From Archegozetes longisetosus (Eukaryota; Arthropoda; Arachnida; Sarcoptiformes; Trhypochthoniidae): DNA of 64,000 nucleotides. The notes under the pieces were generated by a model. It saw only the letters and a program-made list of their open reading frames with translations, was not told the DNA's origin and did no database searches. Every line of letters begins with the position of its first letter. The stretch's first letter is position 1. Shown here piece by piece: positions 52,698 to 64,000 of the stretch. The position numbers were made by a program, and so were the translations under genes. The stretch spans positions 5,814,001-5,878,000 of the forward strand of contig JAEMBT020000005.1 of NCBI GenBank assembly GCA_018873245.2, in the 5' to 3' direction.

Positions 52698-53653
52698 TGC
52701 CTCAATATTAGATCAATATTGTGAATCGGGAAGTAAATATTAGTTTTCCTACTCCAATCGTCCCAGCATACAAACTCTGAAAAGTCAACAATCTTAAGCA
52801 TACAAACCATCAGGTATATAAATGGGGGTTTGAACCGATTCTTTGCTTAGAATGGTTCTGCATGTGATGCTTTATTTCTGGTGTGCTTCATTTTTCTTCA
52901 TTCATTTTGCACAACTGATATGGTTTGAAAGCCATTCTAATGTACGTTTTTTCTAACTCAAAACGTATTTCAAACAAGTATTTTCCCCAATATCCTTCAT
53001 TTATAGACACTATATAATTGCTTTATTGATTGCCTACCTTACGATCATTTCTTAACCGTTCATTTCGATCCGATTTGTCAGAGAGTAAACCACATGAAGC
53101 TTAAAATTGGATCTGATTAATTGAAGCCCAAACAGGGTTTTGAGCCCTCGTGCCGGCTCAGCAGCTATTTAAAGGTATTGTACTTTGTATTTATGTTGAT
53201 TGAAAGCTTGCTTGTATAATAGATCCAGCGTCTGTTACCATATTTCGCTGAATGGCCGATTGTATTAAACATATTGGCGCTATAGATCTATTGCAAAGAG
53301 GCTTATTTTGGATGTATAGCTCAATCTGGATGATATTCTGGATGATATAGCTGAATTTGTCAAACTGCATATGCCATTCACATGTTGAATCGCTTATTGT
53401 TTTCACTATTATATCACTTGTTTTGGCTAAAAAACTTCAATTTGAAGGATGAATTTAGTGCATAAATAGGTAGAAAAGTTATATTAAATGATTATCGCAT
53501 AAAGATGTGATCTCGGTTAGTAAAGAGTAGAACTCAAGGATTGGTGGCAAGTTTCTGTACGTCATTGTGATGTTGCGACCATTAAGAAAGCGTAAATGTC
53601 TAGCAGTGGGCTTGACTGTGCTGTTAACATGAAGTAATCGATATTATCTAAGC

Positions 53654-53672
53654 AGAGAGAGAGAGAGAGAGA
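53654..53672. repeat. short (AG) microsatellite
   Basis: Nineteen bases of alternating A and G. Confidence 0.9.
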
Positions 53673-56040
53673 CGAATATTTTGATGTTTGGTAGTGAATT
53701 TTATACTAAGGCAGAGTTCCATTTATATAATAAAACTCTGCTCTCTATTCCTATTGCTGAGTATGAATGCCCTTAAGCGCAAAGTTAGTATGAATGATAT
53801 AAACACTATTTCACTGTATTATTTCTTCAAAACTAAATTAAATATCTTTTGCCGAGATTTCAATTTTGAAAGAAAAATAAGACACAGATTGATGCCGAGT
53901 ATTATATTTGTAAACCATTTCTACATTCATAATAAATATATACAGGACTCAGAAAATATTTTCAAAATTGCTTTTTAATACATCAAAGATAATAAATAAA
54001 TGGAAAATTGATTCAATTTTATGACCTTTTCTCAATTGTTTGTTTTATTAAAATGATATAAGATATGATGTAAAACAATGGGCAAAATTGTCAATTGTAA
54101 AACAATTGTGCTTTTTATCAATTGAACTTTTCATAATTAATACTGTATTAGATAGATTACAAATAAAGCTTTTTTTCCTCAGTAATTAGTTCATCTTTTT
54201 CTCAATTGATCATTCTTATGACTGCTGCTCTACAATGAAAGCAACAAATTTTCATCTATTTAGTAATTCTGTCAAATTACAAGAATTCACTATCAGTTGG
54301 TTATAACGTACTGTAGATTATTCTTCTTTTATACTCTGGGGCTGTATTTTGAGTGCTCTTCTTTTGGCAAAGCTGTTTTCACAGGATATATTGAATGAGT
54401 GAATAAGTTTTTGCAGAGAAAAGTAGGAAATTTTAGGATTTTTGCATATGCATACTAATTGCATTGAATTGATGGGATGCAAGAACACGCATCTGAACTT
54501 AGCTAATGAGAAATATTTAGAACAGCACTACTTTTAGACATCCTTATCTCTCCCCCTCTCTCCCAGTTTTACGCAGACTGCTTTTTCCTAATCTGATTAA
54601 GTGATGAGAGAAAGAAAAATTAAACTGTAGACAATAGATGAGATCCACACAAATTTTTAGCTGAATAAAAATGACAGTAATATATAATATAGTATTTAAT
54701 ATCTTAGATCATTTCGAAACTTCTTAATAAGAAGTTCAGGATTTATGAGTCTTAATTTTTTTCGGCTCGAAATTAAGTTTTCACATGCATTCTTAATGTC
54801 TTTAGTAAAGGAAAAAAATAATTTTCGTAATTAGCCATAAAAAAGTTTATTTTTACACAACTTTTAGTATGAGTTCCCCTGAAAGGAAACTGTACAGCAT
54901 TGAATAGTGTTCTGCAGTGAAGCGATACATTTGCTTTCAGGTTATTACTGAAAGTGATATAAATTTTTTGTAGAAAAAATGTATCGCTTATTGTCAGTTG
55001 AATGATAGTATTATAAAAATTCTGTGCACTTGTATTGAAGGGCAGATTAAGTTGAATAGTCTACGGATTTTGGCGCTATAGTTATGAATAGTGTGACACA
55101 CGTGGCAACACTTCAAACATATACGAATTGGAGTCTGACTGCCATAGAGTGAACACTGGTTTTGATCTATGAGAGAAGTCTGCATTTGCTATCCATTTTT
55201 GGAAGACCACTCAACATCTTAATACTTTATAACAAGTTCTCTATTGCACATCTGTTCAATTTTCAAAGCATTTCTCTATCAGTTATTCTGTATTATCATG
55301 GTTTTTGCAACTCTTCAAAATATGATGGTTGTATGCATTCATATCGAAGCGAAGCCAAAGTGAAGCTAAAGTGAAGCCTAAGTGAAGCCTAAGTGTGCGA
55401 ATGCAAAACTAACTTTACAGCTAATATGCAATACATGCACTTGATTGCAGGTGTGTCTGTGAATTGCAGGCATGTATGTATATGTTGGCGAGTTTGTAAC
55501 CTATTCTTGTACAGGTGTTGTCACTTCTTGTGAGGGGATCTCTTGACTTTGTCTTAAACATTAGTGACCTTCATAGTCAAACTATGCTATGCTCTTAGCC
55601 ATAAAAGTGACATTCATTCGCATTCCTCTAATAGTTAAAGGATTCCCTTTTCATAAATTTCTTTTCACTAATCCTTGACTTCATGATAGAAAGACACGAC
55701 ACCTGCAAAACTTGCTTAAAAGTGGCCACTCTTTAGCTCTGAATTATTCTTTCGAAGAGACTTATAGAGCATTTATGCCTCAAATGTCAGACCAAAGTGT
55801 TAGCTTTGAGCCCTTTCTCGGAAACCGAGTTCAGCTCTAACTATATTATTATTTTTTGCGAGTTTTTATCGAAACAGTGCCTTTAGGGACATAGAGATGA
55901 TATAAGCGCTGAAATAGGAAGGGCTGAGTTATATATACTTTACCTTTTGTGTTGAAACTGTGCTGAGGCTTTAGTACAGTATATGCAATATATATTGCTA
56001 AGGGAAGTACGAAACGAGTCAATATTTACCAAACTTGCGG

Positions 56041-56184
56041 ATGACGGTCTACAGGGCAAAAGGATATAAGGATATTGCCGAATCCGATGCTTTCCGACCC
56101 CCTTCGATCATGCGCGAGTACCCCCATCGGGCATTCGTGTCATATGAAGTGGACTGTCTCTCATTCGCTTCGTGTCAATACTAA
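56041..56184 (+). other. GC-rich island with open frames on both strands
   Basis: Starting at an ATG, the plus strand encodes 47 residues of balanced composition (includes KGYKDIAESDAFRPPSIMRE and YPHRAFVSYEVDC) before TAA. The minus strand is also open over most of the same interval (includes NARWGYSRMIEGGRKASDSA). GC content is clearly higher than in the surrounding DNA. I recognise no family. It could be an exon, a decayed mobile element or a conserved regulatory element. Confidence 0.25.
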
Positions 56185-56244
56185 AACTTTGCACTAACAC
56201 AATAGGGAGACGAGACTAGAGATAGAGAGACCAAAGAGAGATCA

Positions 56245-56249
<5 letters not shown>

Positions 56250-56285
<36 letters not shown>
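56250..56285. repeat. (GA)18 microsatellite
   Basis: Uninterrupted GA dinucleotide run of 36 bp; flanking GAGA-rich sequence extends left to about 56200. Confidence 0.96.
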
Positions 56286-56287
<2 letters not shown>

Positions 56288-57597
56288 ACTTTTCATATAA
56301 TATTATATTTGTTGATTCCGTTGAGAATAGCTTGAAGTCGATGTACTGAATGTACAATTGAAGAACTGAATTGAATTTGTAACTTAACTTATCTGTTATG
56401 ATACTGAATAGTTTTAAAAAGATAAGAAAAGCCTGGTTCAAATTGGTTTTGAATTGAAATGTCTTTGTTTTTTGGCGTTTATTGTAATGCAAAGAGTAAT
56501 AGTTTTGTAGTTAGAATCAGTCGTAAGAGACTATCAAATTTGACAAAATAGTTCATGAATATTTCATTAGATTGAGGACTATAGGAATAGTATTAAAATA
56601 GGTTTGTATTAAGTTGTTAATTCTGGAAAAGGAATCGCGGGGCCGGCAGTACAACAAGTGACAGGAAACGCCCGTGCAGTTTCCAAATTATTAATAGTGC
56701 CATAGTTAGGCTGAGTCGCACACAATCAGAGACTAATATAATCTCATACTAACATGATCTGAGACTAACACACTATTTGAAACTGATTTTCCGTCTAATT
56801 CTAACTTAAGCCCTAGTTTCTGAATCGCTTGTTCCCTTTCAGTCTCAATCTTTGAACTGAGTATCTGCACTAAAATTATTATTTGTTTACAAACTTACTC
56901 AGTACACCGAAATATGCGTATGTTGAATTAGCTTAATTTGACTTTGAAGGCAACTAAAAATTGTCGATGTATTCAATCGACTATTTGGGCAATGTTTCAC
57001 AATAGAAGAGTGAAGTTAAACGTTATCGGTTATTTATTTAATATAAAAGATATAAACATATTTCAAATCTATATATAGTGAATAGTAAAAGAATTAATTA
57101 ATGAGTAAGCGATTATATAATTAATATAAATTTAGTTAATGTGTAAGATTGTTGATATGTGAGTGTTGTTTGTTATCAGAATGGCAATAAGGTTTGTCGA
57201 TAATTTATGGGTTTGCAAACATCAATTGCTAGTGTTTCCATGGTATTATTAGATAACAAAAGTTCATAACTCAGGCCCAATTCAGACCCGTTTTATACTA
57301 TATGTAAAAATACACTCTCCTTATATTGCGCACTAATGCCTACCTCTCCCTCCCATCGATAAATAGTCGAGTGATATTATGTTATTATACCAGCATAATA
57401 TACAGGCATAATCTTCACCCCTTGTTCAACAATCCTTATTCATTGTGATTGTCTGAATCCAAAAAACGTTTTGCCTCTTTAGATATACTCTATTTCAATA
57501 GTCCATACACTGAACTCTATTGCGTCTATCTTTCGTGTCGTTTATACACAAAAACGACCAATACAATGAGAACCCCCAAAATATGCTACTATTTTAG

Positions 57598-57730
57598 AGA
57601 CGGTGGTTTAGGTCCTGCTGTTTCACAACAGAAGGCAATAAGTGGGAGTGAGCCGCAAGTTAGCGATGCATCACAACACAAACTCAATTCATATGAAACT
57701 GATCTGATCAGTTTTCTGACTAATAAATAG
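57598..57730 (+). CDS. possible terminal coding exon of an unknown gene
   Basis: After a plausible acceptor (ctactattttag at 57586-57597) an open frame of 43 codons ends in TAG at 57728-57730. Its composition is unlike the AT-driven frames around it: hydrophilic, with GLGPAVSQQKAISGSEPQVS, then DASQHKLN and SYETDLISFLTNK. Phase 1 entry is needed. No matching upstream exon was found, and I do not recognise the family. A separate frame reaches upstream to 57449 but is AT-driven there. It could be a genuine last exon of a gene with long introns, or chance. Confidence 0.3.
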
Positions 57731-57884
57731 GCCACAATTAGACCAGAATTACGTGTCTATTAACATATTTGATTTGTGAACAGGTATTATGTTTTGATTA
57801 TTATATGAGAGAGTGTCTCAATACGTCGGATTGTTATTATTGTAGTGTTAGATAGATTATTATTATTATTGCAGTGTCAGGTAG

Positions 57885-57914
57885 ATTATTATTATTATTA
57901 TTATTATTATTATT
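57885..57914. repeat. (ATT)10 microsatellite in a duplicated block
   Basis: An ATT run within a two-copy block (agtgtcaggtagattatt and similar at 57845-57870), so slippage has acted at two scales. Confidence 0.9.
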
Positions 57915-59131
57915 GTACTGTTAGATAAAAGCTAAAATTAACTTTCTATTTAATGATCAAAATAAACTTTTATCTTTAGCCTCGATTAGAACTTTGAACC
58001 TATCAATCTAATCAACTTGGGCGCATTTGATAATTCCTAGAACGAGCTAAATGAACTTATCCAGTTCGATCGTTTATCTTACCACCAGAATATTCATTTT
58101 CAATGTGGTTTAAAGCGGTTTGTGTCAAATTGATTCTAAGTAGGTTTTTATTATTGAATTGTTGGATTAGAAGTCGTTGAAATATGTGCTAATGACACTT
58201 TTTGTTGGCTAAATGTCGCACGATATAAATTAGAATAGAAAATAATCAGCATGTTTGCGCTGCGAAACTCTCAAAAATTTCTTATCAAAAATCTCATACT
58301 TTATATAGGAACAAACATGTTATTTATGGTAATTCACGTACGGATACTACTAGTTTAGGAAAATTTTCAACACTTGTTTCAGTTTTGGTAACCGGAATCA
58401 TGCAAATGAAAAATATGAACACTAGAAACAATGACTAGAGAAGGCAACCATAAATTGAAGCAATACTGCTAACTTTAATGGCACGATAGCATTTTCAATA
58501 TGACTTGCAATTTGGAGAGTTCTCAGAGTTCGTATACGCTATGTTAGAGCGTATAAGAAATGAAAATCAAAATCAAAAATCAAAATCATTCTATTAGTTC
58601 ACAAATGAGTATAAGGTGTAAAGATTATAAAAATTCGTTCACAAATCAGTTTAAGGTCTATAGATAATAACAAATTAGTATGTGTCACAATAAATAACTA
58701 GTAAATTATAAATATTAATGTGAGAGAAACGAATGGGTGTCAAAGTATAAGCTTATATAAGGGGAACGACATGCTCAGACAAAAGTGGCCATCAATTTGG
58801 ATTAACATAATGGACAGCGACGATAACAGATTACACAATACACCCAACTCTCATATCACAGATTTCAATTGCAAGTATTATAAACAATCCCATATTATTA
58901 TAGCCAAACTTCCTTTCACCCCATATGTATGACAAACTGTTCTCAATATTCTACTAATCATTACAAACACAATCAGGCGCATCACTTCTGCATTCATTAT
59001 TAGCTCCAAACTAGCTTTGTTGAGATGTTGATGCCTTTTAATTTTATAATCTGCTTCTATTGCTTTTTGCTCCAGTTAAACTATGTTCCATTTGTCACGT
59101 AAAGCTGCTTAAAATAGTGTATATTCGCTAT

Positions 59132-59236
59132 TCTATGCCTTACAGTTCTATGCCATACAGTTTTATGCCGTGCAGTTATATGCCGTACAGTTTTATGCCT
59201 TACAGTTCTATATCGTACAGTTCTATGCCTTACAGT
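59132..59236. repeat. 15-bp minisatellite, 7 copies
   Basis: Seven units of tctatgccttacagt, in frame with a spurious SMPYS-type pentapeptide repeat. No start context, splice sites or non-repeat coding sequence flank it. Confidence 0.92.
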
Positions 59237-62200
59237 TCACATTGATGTGAAAATAATCAATAGTAACATCTTATATATAAAATATATTGTAAGCAGCGTT
59301 CCGTTAACTTTTGAATTGTTAACTTTTGAATTTTTCTTTATTTTCAGCATTCAAGCGAATTGACAGAGAGAAAAGATAGAAAGAGTAGAGAAATGGGCTA
59401 AAAATCATTTGGATTACTAGTATTGAAGGTGCAGTTTTCTAGTGTTGGCAATCAAGTTTGCTTTAACGGCACGAATCATGTTTGGTGGTATATAAACATA
59501 TTTTACTTTTTAAAATCTTAAGACCACACACATCGGTATTTAAGGATTTTACTTAAACTTGTTGACATTGACATTAAAGCAATAATGGTTTGGTTAAACA
59601 GTCAAATCTCAAGTATATCGTAGCGCACAATAATCAAAAACAAGAGAAGCCAATCATTCTCCTAAACCTAAAGTACTTCTCACTCAAATTCATCTATAAT
59701 GTATTCCATTGAATGCTTACCGAAAAAATAATATTTTCACATTCTAACTTCTAGTTTTTATTTTTATTATAATACTAACATATCTTAAATCTTCTTATTC
59801 TTTCTGTTATTTTAATGTTAGAAATTGTAAACTTATGAAAATGTTTCAAATATTCTGATCACAATTTTGTAAATCATTTTAAAATGTTGTTCATTAATGT
59901 TGAAAATTTGAGTTAACTCATTTGAAAAATCGAGTTAAACTCATTGAAAAATATAGAAAAGTGTCCGCTATTTCAATTTGATGAACTTTTTAATGAGAAA
60001 AGTTTTTCAAGGATAGTTAGCACTAAGAAAGTTAAGAAAAGTTGTCAAATATAATAAAAATTGCTATTTTTGTTGACTTGTTTATAGTTTTATTTGCTCA
60101 ATTTCTATTAAACTTGAAATTTTTCGAATCAAATAAAACGAGTCAATATGATTGATTGAACGTAAAATTAGATTCAGTTTGATGCAACTTAACCCAATCT
60201 AAGCATTTATTAATCAAGTACTAAATTTCATTTTCAAAACAGACCCTACAAGTCAACATTAACTAATCACAAGCAGCTTCCAACTGATTTATTAATCTAA
60301 ATGTTAAACTCGTAATTAGTATCAATATTGACTAATCAATAGTTTCAACTAATCGATAACTAGACTGAAATATGATTTGAGTGACATTTATTTTGACCTG
60401 ATACAATATGAGACTTAAAAGTATTTGGATTGTTGAGTAACAAAACGAAAAGCACTTAGAAGGTTCTATAACTGTTGAAATGTCCAAAATGATCAAAGTT
60501 TACCAAACTCTATCCGTCAGCTTTGACTCGGCGGTAATTTGATTACTCAATTCAATAGATATTGTAGTAAAAGGTAAGCGTTAGGACTCCTGCTGTCATT
60601 CGATTATTATATGAATTTGTTGGTAACAGGAAAACTCAATCAATCATAAATGAATTAAATATAATGGACTTAGATAATTGAAAACAATAATTCGTTTCTA
60701 ATATCTAATCAATTAATTAGTTTGACTTATGCGGTTAAAATGTTTCCAAACTTTACCATTCCGTGAGTATTAGATAGTTTTGACACTTTACAACTCTATT
60801 AGAATTAGTTTTCTAATTTTACAATTCTGTAAGTATTACATAGTTAACAGTAAGCAATCCTATTTTACAGTTTAACTATAATCAATTTATTAACCATTAA
60901 TATTGTCTGAATTAATAATTTAATAATTAATTCAAGTGTTGGCACTAGAAATAGATATGTTGATCAAAATTTAAATGGTTTTGTGTAATTTCTGACTGAT
61001 TTTGTCAAGTTTATGTTTGATTTTAGAAATCAAACAAATACTATTATAAGTTGTTCCATTTGGGATCAGTCGGTAAATATTTTAATACAAATACATTATG
61101 CAATCATAATAACTAGATTGTAAGCTATGCGCAACTTTACTTCCATCCCAACACCACTACAACAACCTATATTCCTTTACATTCTCCTCAAAATAATCCT
61201 ATCTTTTATTTATCTCTTATTTCTTTTTCTATCCTTTCCTCCCTATTCTCACTTTCTTGTTTTGCCTCCTTTTCCTCCTCTCTACCCCACCCCCACCCCC
61301 ACTAATCGTGTCTGGTTGTCGGTATCTTTCTGGTTTTTTTTGTTGCAATTATAAAAGTGTGAATTTAATGGAAAAAAATGTAATCGATTTAGTCTAAAAT
61401 CTGAATTTGTGACAAAATTATGCAAATAAACCTTATCATTAACAAAATAGAGTAATATTTGAAATGGATAAATAAATGATTGAAATTAAGAACGAAACTT
61501 AGAAGGCTGACAAGAGTAGTTAAATAGAATAGAGAAGTAATTGATAGGGGACTACATTAGTTTAGTTTATTACTGACAAACGAGCACTGGAGGCAACACA
61601 ATCGTCATCTACTGTTTATTCACTCTAACGCTCTATCGATCGACTCCTTTACGCTAACTTAACTTTTCTCTTTCCACTAAACTTATAGATTTGTTTCGAT
61701 TTTTCTCAATTTGAATGGTTTTTATTTATTTAGGTCTTTAATATGCTCTAGATGCATTTGCGTAACTTTTAATTCACTCCTATAGCTATACATAGTTTGA
61801 AAGCAATTTCAATATTATCACTATCAAATTAAATTGGCATAAGTTTGAAAAAACTCAAATCCTCTAGATTACAAATATTTGTGAATTTATGATTAAATTC
61901 AAACATTTCACTATAAGGCCTGAAAACATAACCTAAACTAATGCTCATTATTTGGTTGATTGGTAAAAGAACCGAAAAATGAAAGTAAAAATGAAAATTA
62001 GATTACAATTTGATAGTATAAACAAACGACAAAGAACTTAATTTTTGTTCGATATTACTTACCTTATAAAAGATAGTTTTTAATAGAAAGCAATACAAAC
62101 AAATTTAATCTATTTATCCATAGACCAATACAAGAGCATATTTTCAGCTTAATATCAAATCAATTTTTTCATCATTTCGTTCCTTTCAATCAGAGAATCA

Positions 62201-64000
62201 ATTGAAAGGAATTACTCTTTTTTGTATCTCTTAAACCAAACTATTGTTATGCAACTAATCCTTAACTATTTTGCCGCAAATGTTCTCTATCGGTTGATCG
62301 TTTTAAATCAATGCTCGTATGTCTACTCGAGATTTAGATTAATATTTAACATTTATTCAATAGTTTAATATAGTTTTAGATTATTCCTTTTTTAATGAAA
62401 TTATTGCTAATTTATTTCGCAACATTTCATGTTTATCTTACATTTTGTAAAATATTAAATGACAGTTGGGAACTATTTTCTTATTATTTAAATCTAATTA
62501 ATTCAGATCCAATCAGATTTTATCAAAATGTTTAAGCTTTAGAATTATAACATTGATTTTGAAAGTACTATGAATACATATTAAATGAATTTGATATTTA
62601 AAGCTTATTCAAAAACGCAAATCAATTGTACAAAAATGAATAACAACTTATTCAATTTTCTTTAATATCTCCAATAAAAGAAAATTCGGAAAGAAATTAC
62701 TTGCAAACAAATTTACTTATCAAAAGTGAATAGTTTACTTTATGATAATTTGCCTAGAGTACACTCAAAAACTAAATAATCGTTGAAAGCAACCAGATGT
62801 GCTGTGTTGGGATGGTATGCTTTCCATCAGATCGTGATATCTTCAGGTACTAACAAACTCACAAAATATTCAATATAGTAATCAAAGAAAATTAGAAATT
62901 AAATTTGGCAACAAATTAATATGCATGAAAGGAAGGGTAGCATAACAACGAACTTTTTCTTGTTGCTGTCGAAGATTATTAAGTTTTCAAGTGTACTACA
63001 GTAAAAGCAACATTCATATTTTTTGTAAATATATTAGAAGTAAAGAAGTAGAGATATTTATTGAGTAAACAGCTGTTAGGCTTAAAAGTCGAATAAATAT
63101 AATAACTATTTAAAGTAAAACTTGGGTATCAGGTTGATAAATAATAGCAATATATAATTGAAAGTAACCAAGTTTAGTTATTCATCCTTTTAGCACTTCA
63201 TCACTCGATCCATGATTTTTGTGCCGATATTTAGAAACAGGAATACGATATTCTCCACATCCAAATGCATTTTTTGTATATCTCGCTTTTATGCAGTTCA
63301 TATTTCTTTGTTTTGGTAGATTCTAATTAAGCTTAATTTGAGATATTTTCAATTTGATCAATGGATCTCTGTCTTTGTAGACTCTGAATACATGTTTCTT
63401 CTGCACTCCTACAGTTACATTGATTTGATGAAACTTGTACCACAATCATGACAATTATATTGACTAGAAGCCAGATAACCTGCATCAAGTAGTAGAAAAT
63501 TCATTATTTATAATATGTAACTTCTTATATATTTAATCTGATAGATATTGAATGTTTCATCTCATTCAACAGTAGTTTTATTTACTCATGGATAATTCAA
63601 TTCTTATTCAGATGATTCATTCGGTTATCTATTTTCACCAGCGATTACTATTCAAATTTATAAAAAAAATAATATATATATTTTATGCAGTTATGAGCTG
63701 CTCATGTAATTCAGTGATCCATCACTGATGATTCAGGCTTACTATGAGAACATATATGGTTTTATAACACTACAATCGATACTAAAAGTAATTAATTATT
63801 AAAGAATTGCGCAAAGTGCTCTCATAGTTGATTTGCAATTTTTCAGCAAAATCATCAATTAATTAATTAGTACTCGGTCGTGGATCTAACAAAATTATCT
63901 GATTTCTCGCTACTTCTAAGTTTGCAGTTGGAGGAATAGACCCTTGAAGCTATAGGTCATAGTTAACTGTACATTTAAAAACTTATTAATCATTGATAGC

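Larger units (their letters stand above)
41821..64000. other. downstream FoxA flank, no confirmed gene
   Basis: The first 530 bp are probably FoxA 3' UTR (AATAAA at 42348-42353). Beyond it I can support no complete gene. It contains many micro- and minisatellites (listed separately), a TA run at 46623-46644, a pyrimidine-rich tract at about 61180-61302 ending in CCCCCA units, a 10-bp-arm hairpin at 44583-44624, and GC-richer islands near 42895-42972, 43590-43672, 46190-46270, 53131-53170, 56041-56184, 56631-56688 and 57598-57730. Confidence 0.55.

Overview
The window is AT-rich eukaryotic nuclear DNA. Genes are split by short spliceosomal introns (53-190 nt in most cases), and polyadenylation signals and many microsatellites and minisatellites are present. 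The proteins (animal glycogen phosphorylase, a forkhead factor of the FoxA/fork head class, metazoan MRPS5 and COX16) place it in an animal. Small introns and the protein style suggest an arthropod, perhaps a mite or other chelicerate, but the exact lineage is an inference I cannot confirm.

Layout. From 1 to 11.3 kb there is no supportable gene; this may be intron or flank of the next gene. At 11.3-11.8 kb (minus) is one exon encoding a secreted, cysteine-rich IGFBP/CCN-type N-terminal module. Between 16.5 and 23.9 kb lies a compact cluster: COX16 (minus, 3 exons) and MRPS5 (plus, 2 exons) sit head-to-head across 405 bp, and MRPS5 converges tail-to-tail on glycogen phosphorylase (minus, 8 exons) with under 300 bp between stop codons. 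COX16 and MRPS5 both serve mitochondria (cytochrome oxidase assembly and mitoribosome small subunit). Glycogen phosphorylase releases glucose-1-phosphate from glycogen. From 23.9 kb to the end the only firm gene is a FoxA/fork head gene at 40.4-41.8 kb (plus, coding region in one exon). It sits alone in a desert of about 16 kb upstream and at least 22 kb downstream, filled with tandem repeats, a possible foldback element and scattered GC-richer islands, some of which resemble exons or conserved elements.

Points of most interest: (1) both glycogen phosphorylase and FoxA carry one missing base inside an absolutely conserved domain, which looks like consensus error and needs correction before automatic annotation; (2) a GC-AG intron in glycogen phosphorylase; (3) a copied 5' splice site segment in its first intron; (4) a bidirectional promoter shared by two mitochondrial genes; (5) a CCN-like module that has lost two cysteines and gained a Ser/Gly-rich insert; (6) several GC-rich, protein-like patches around FoxA that I cannot identify. 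I did not find a clearly new multi-gene system here.
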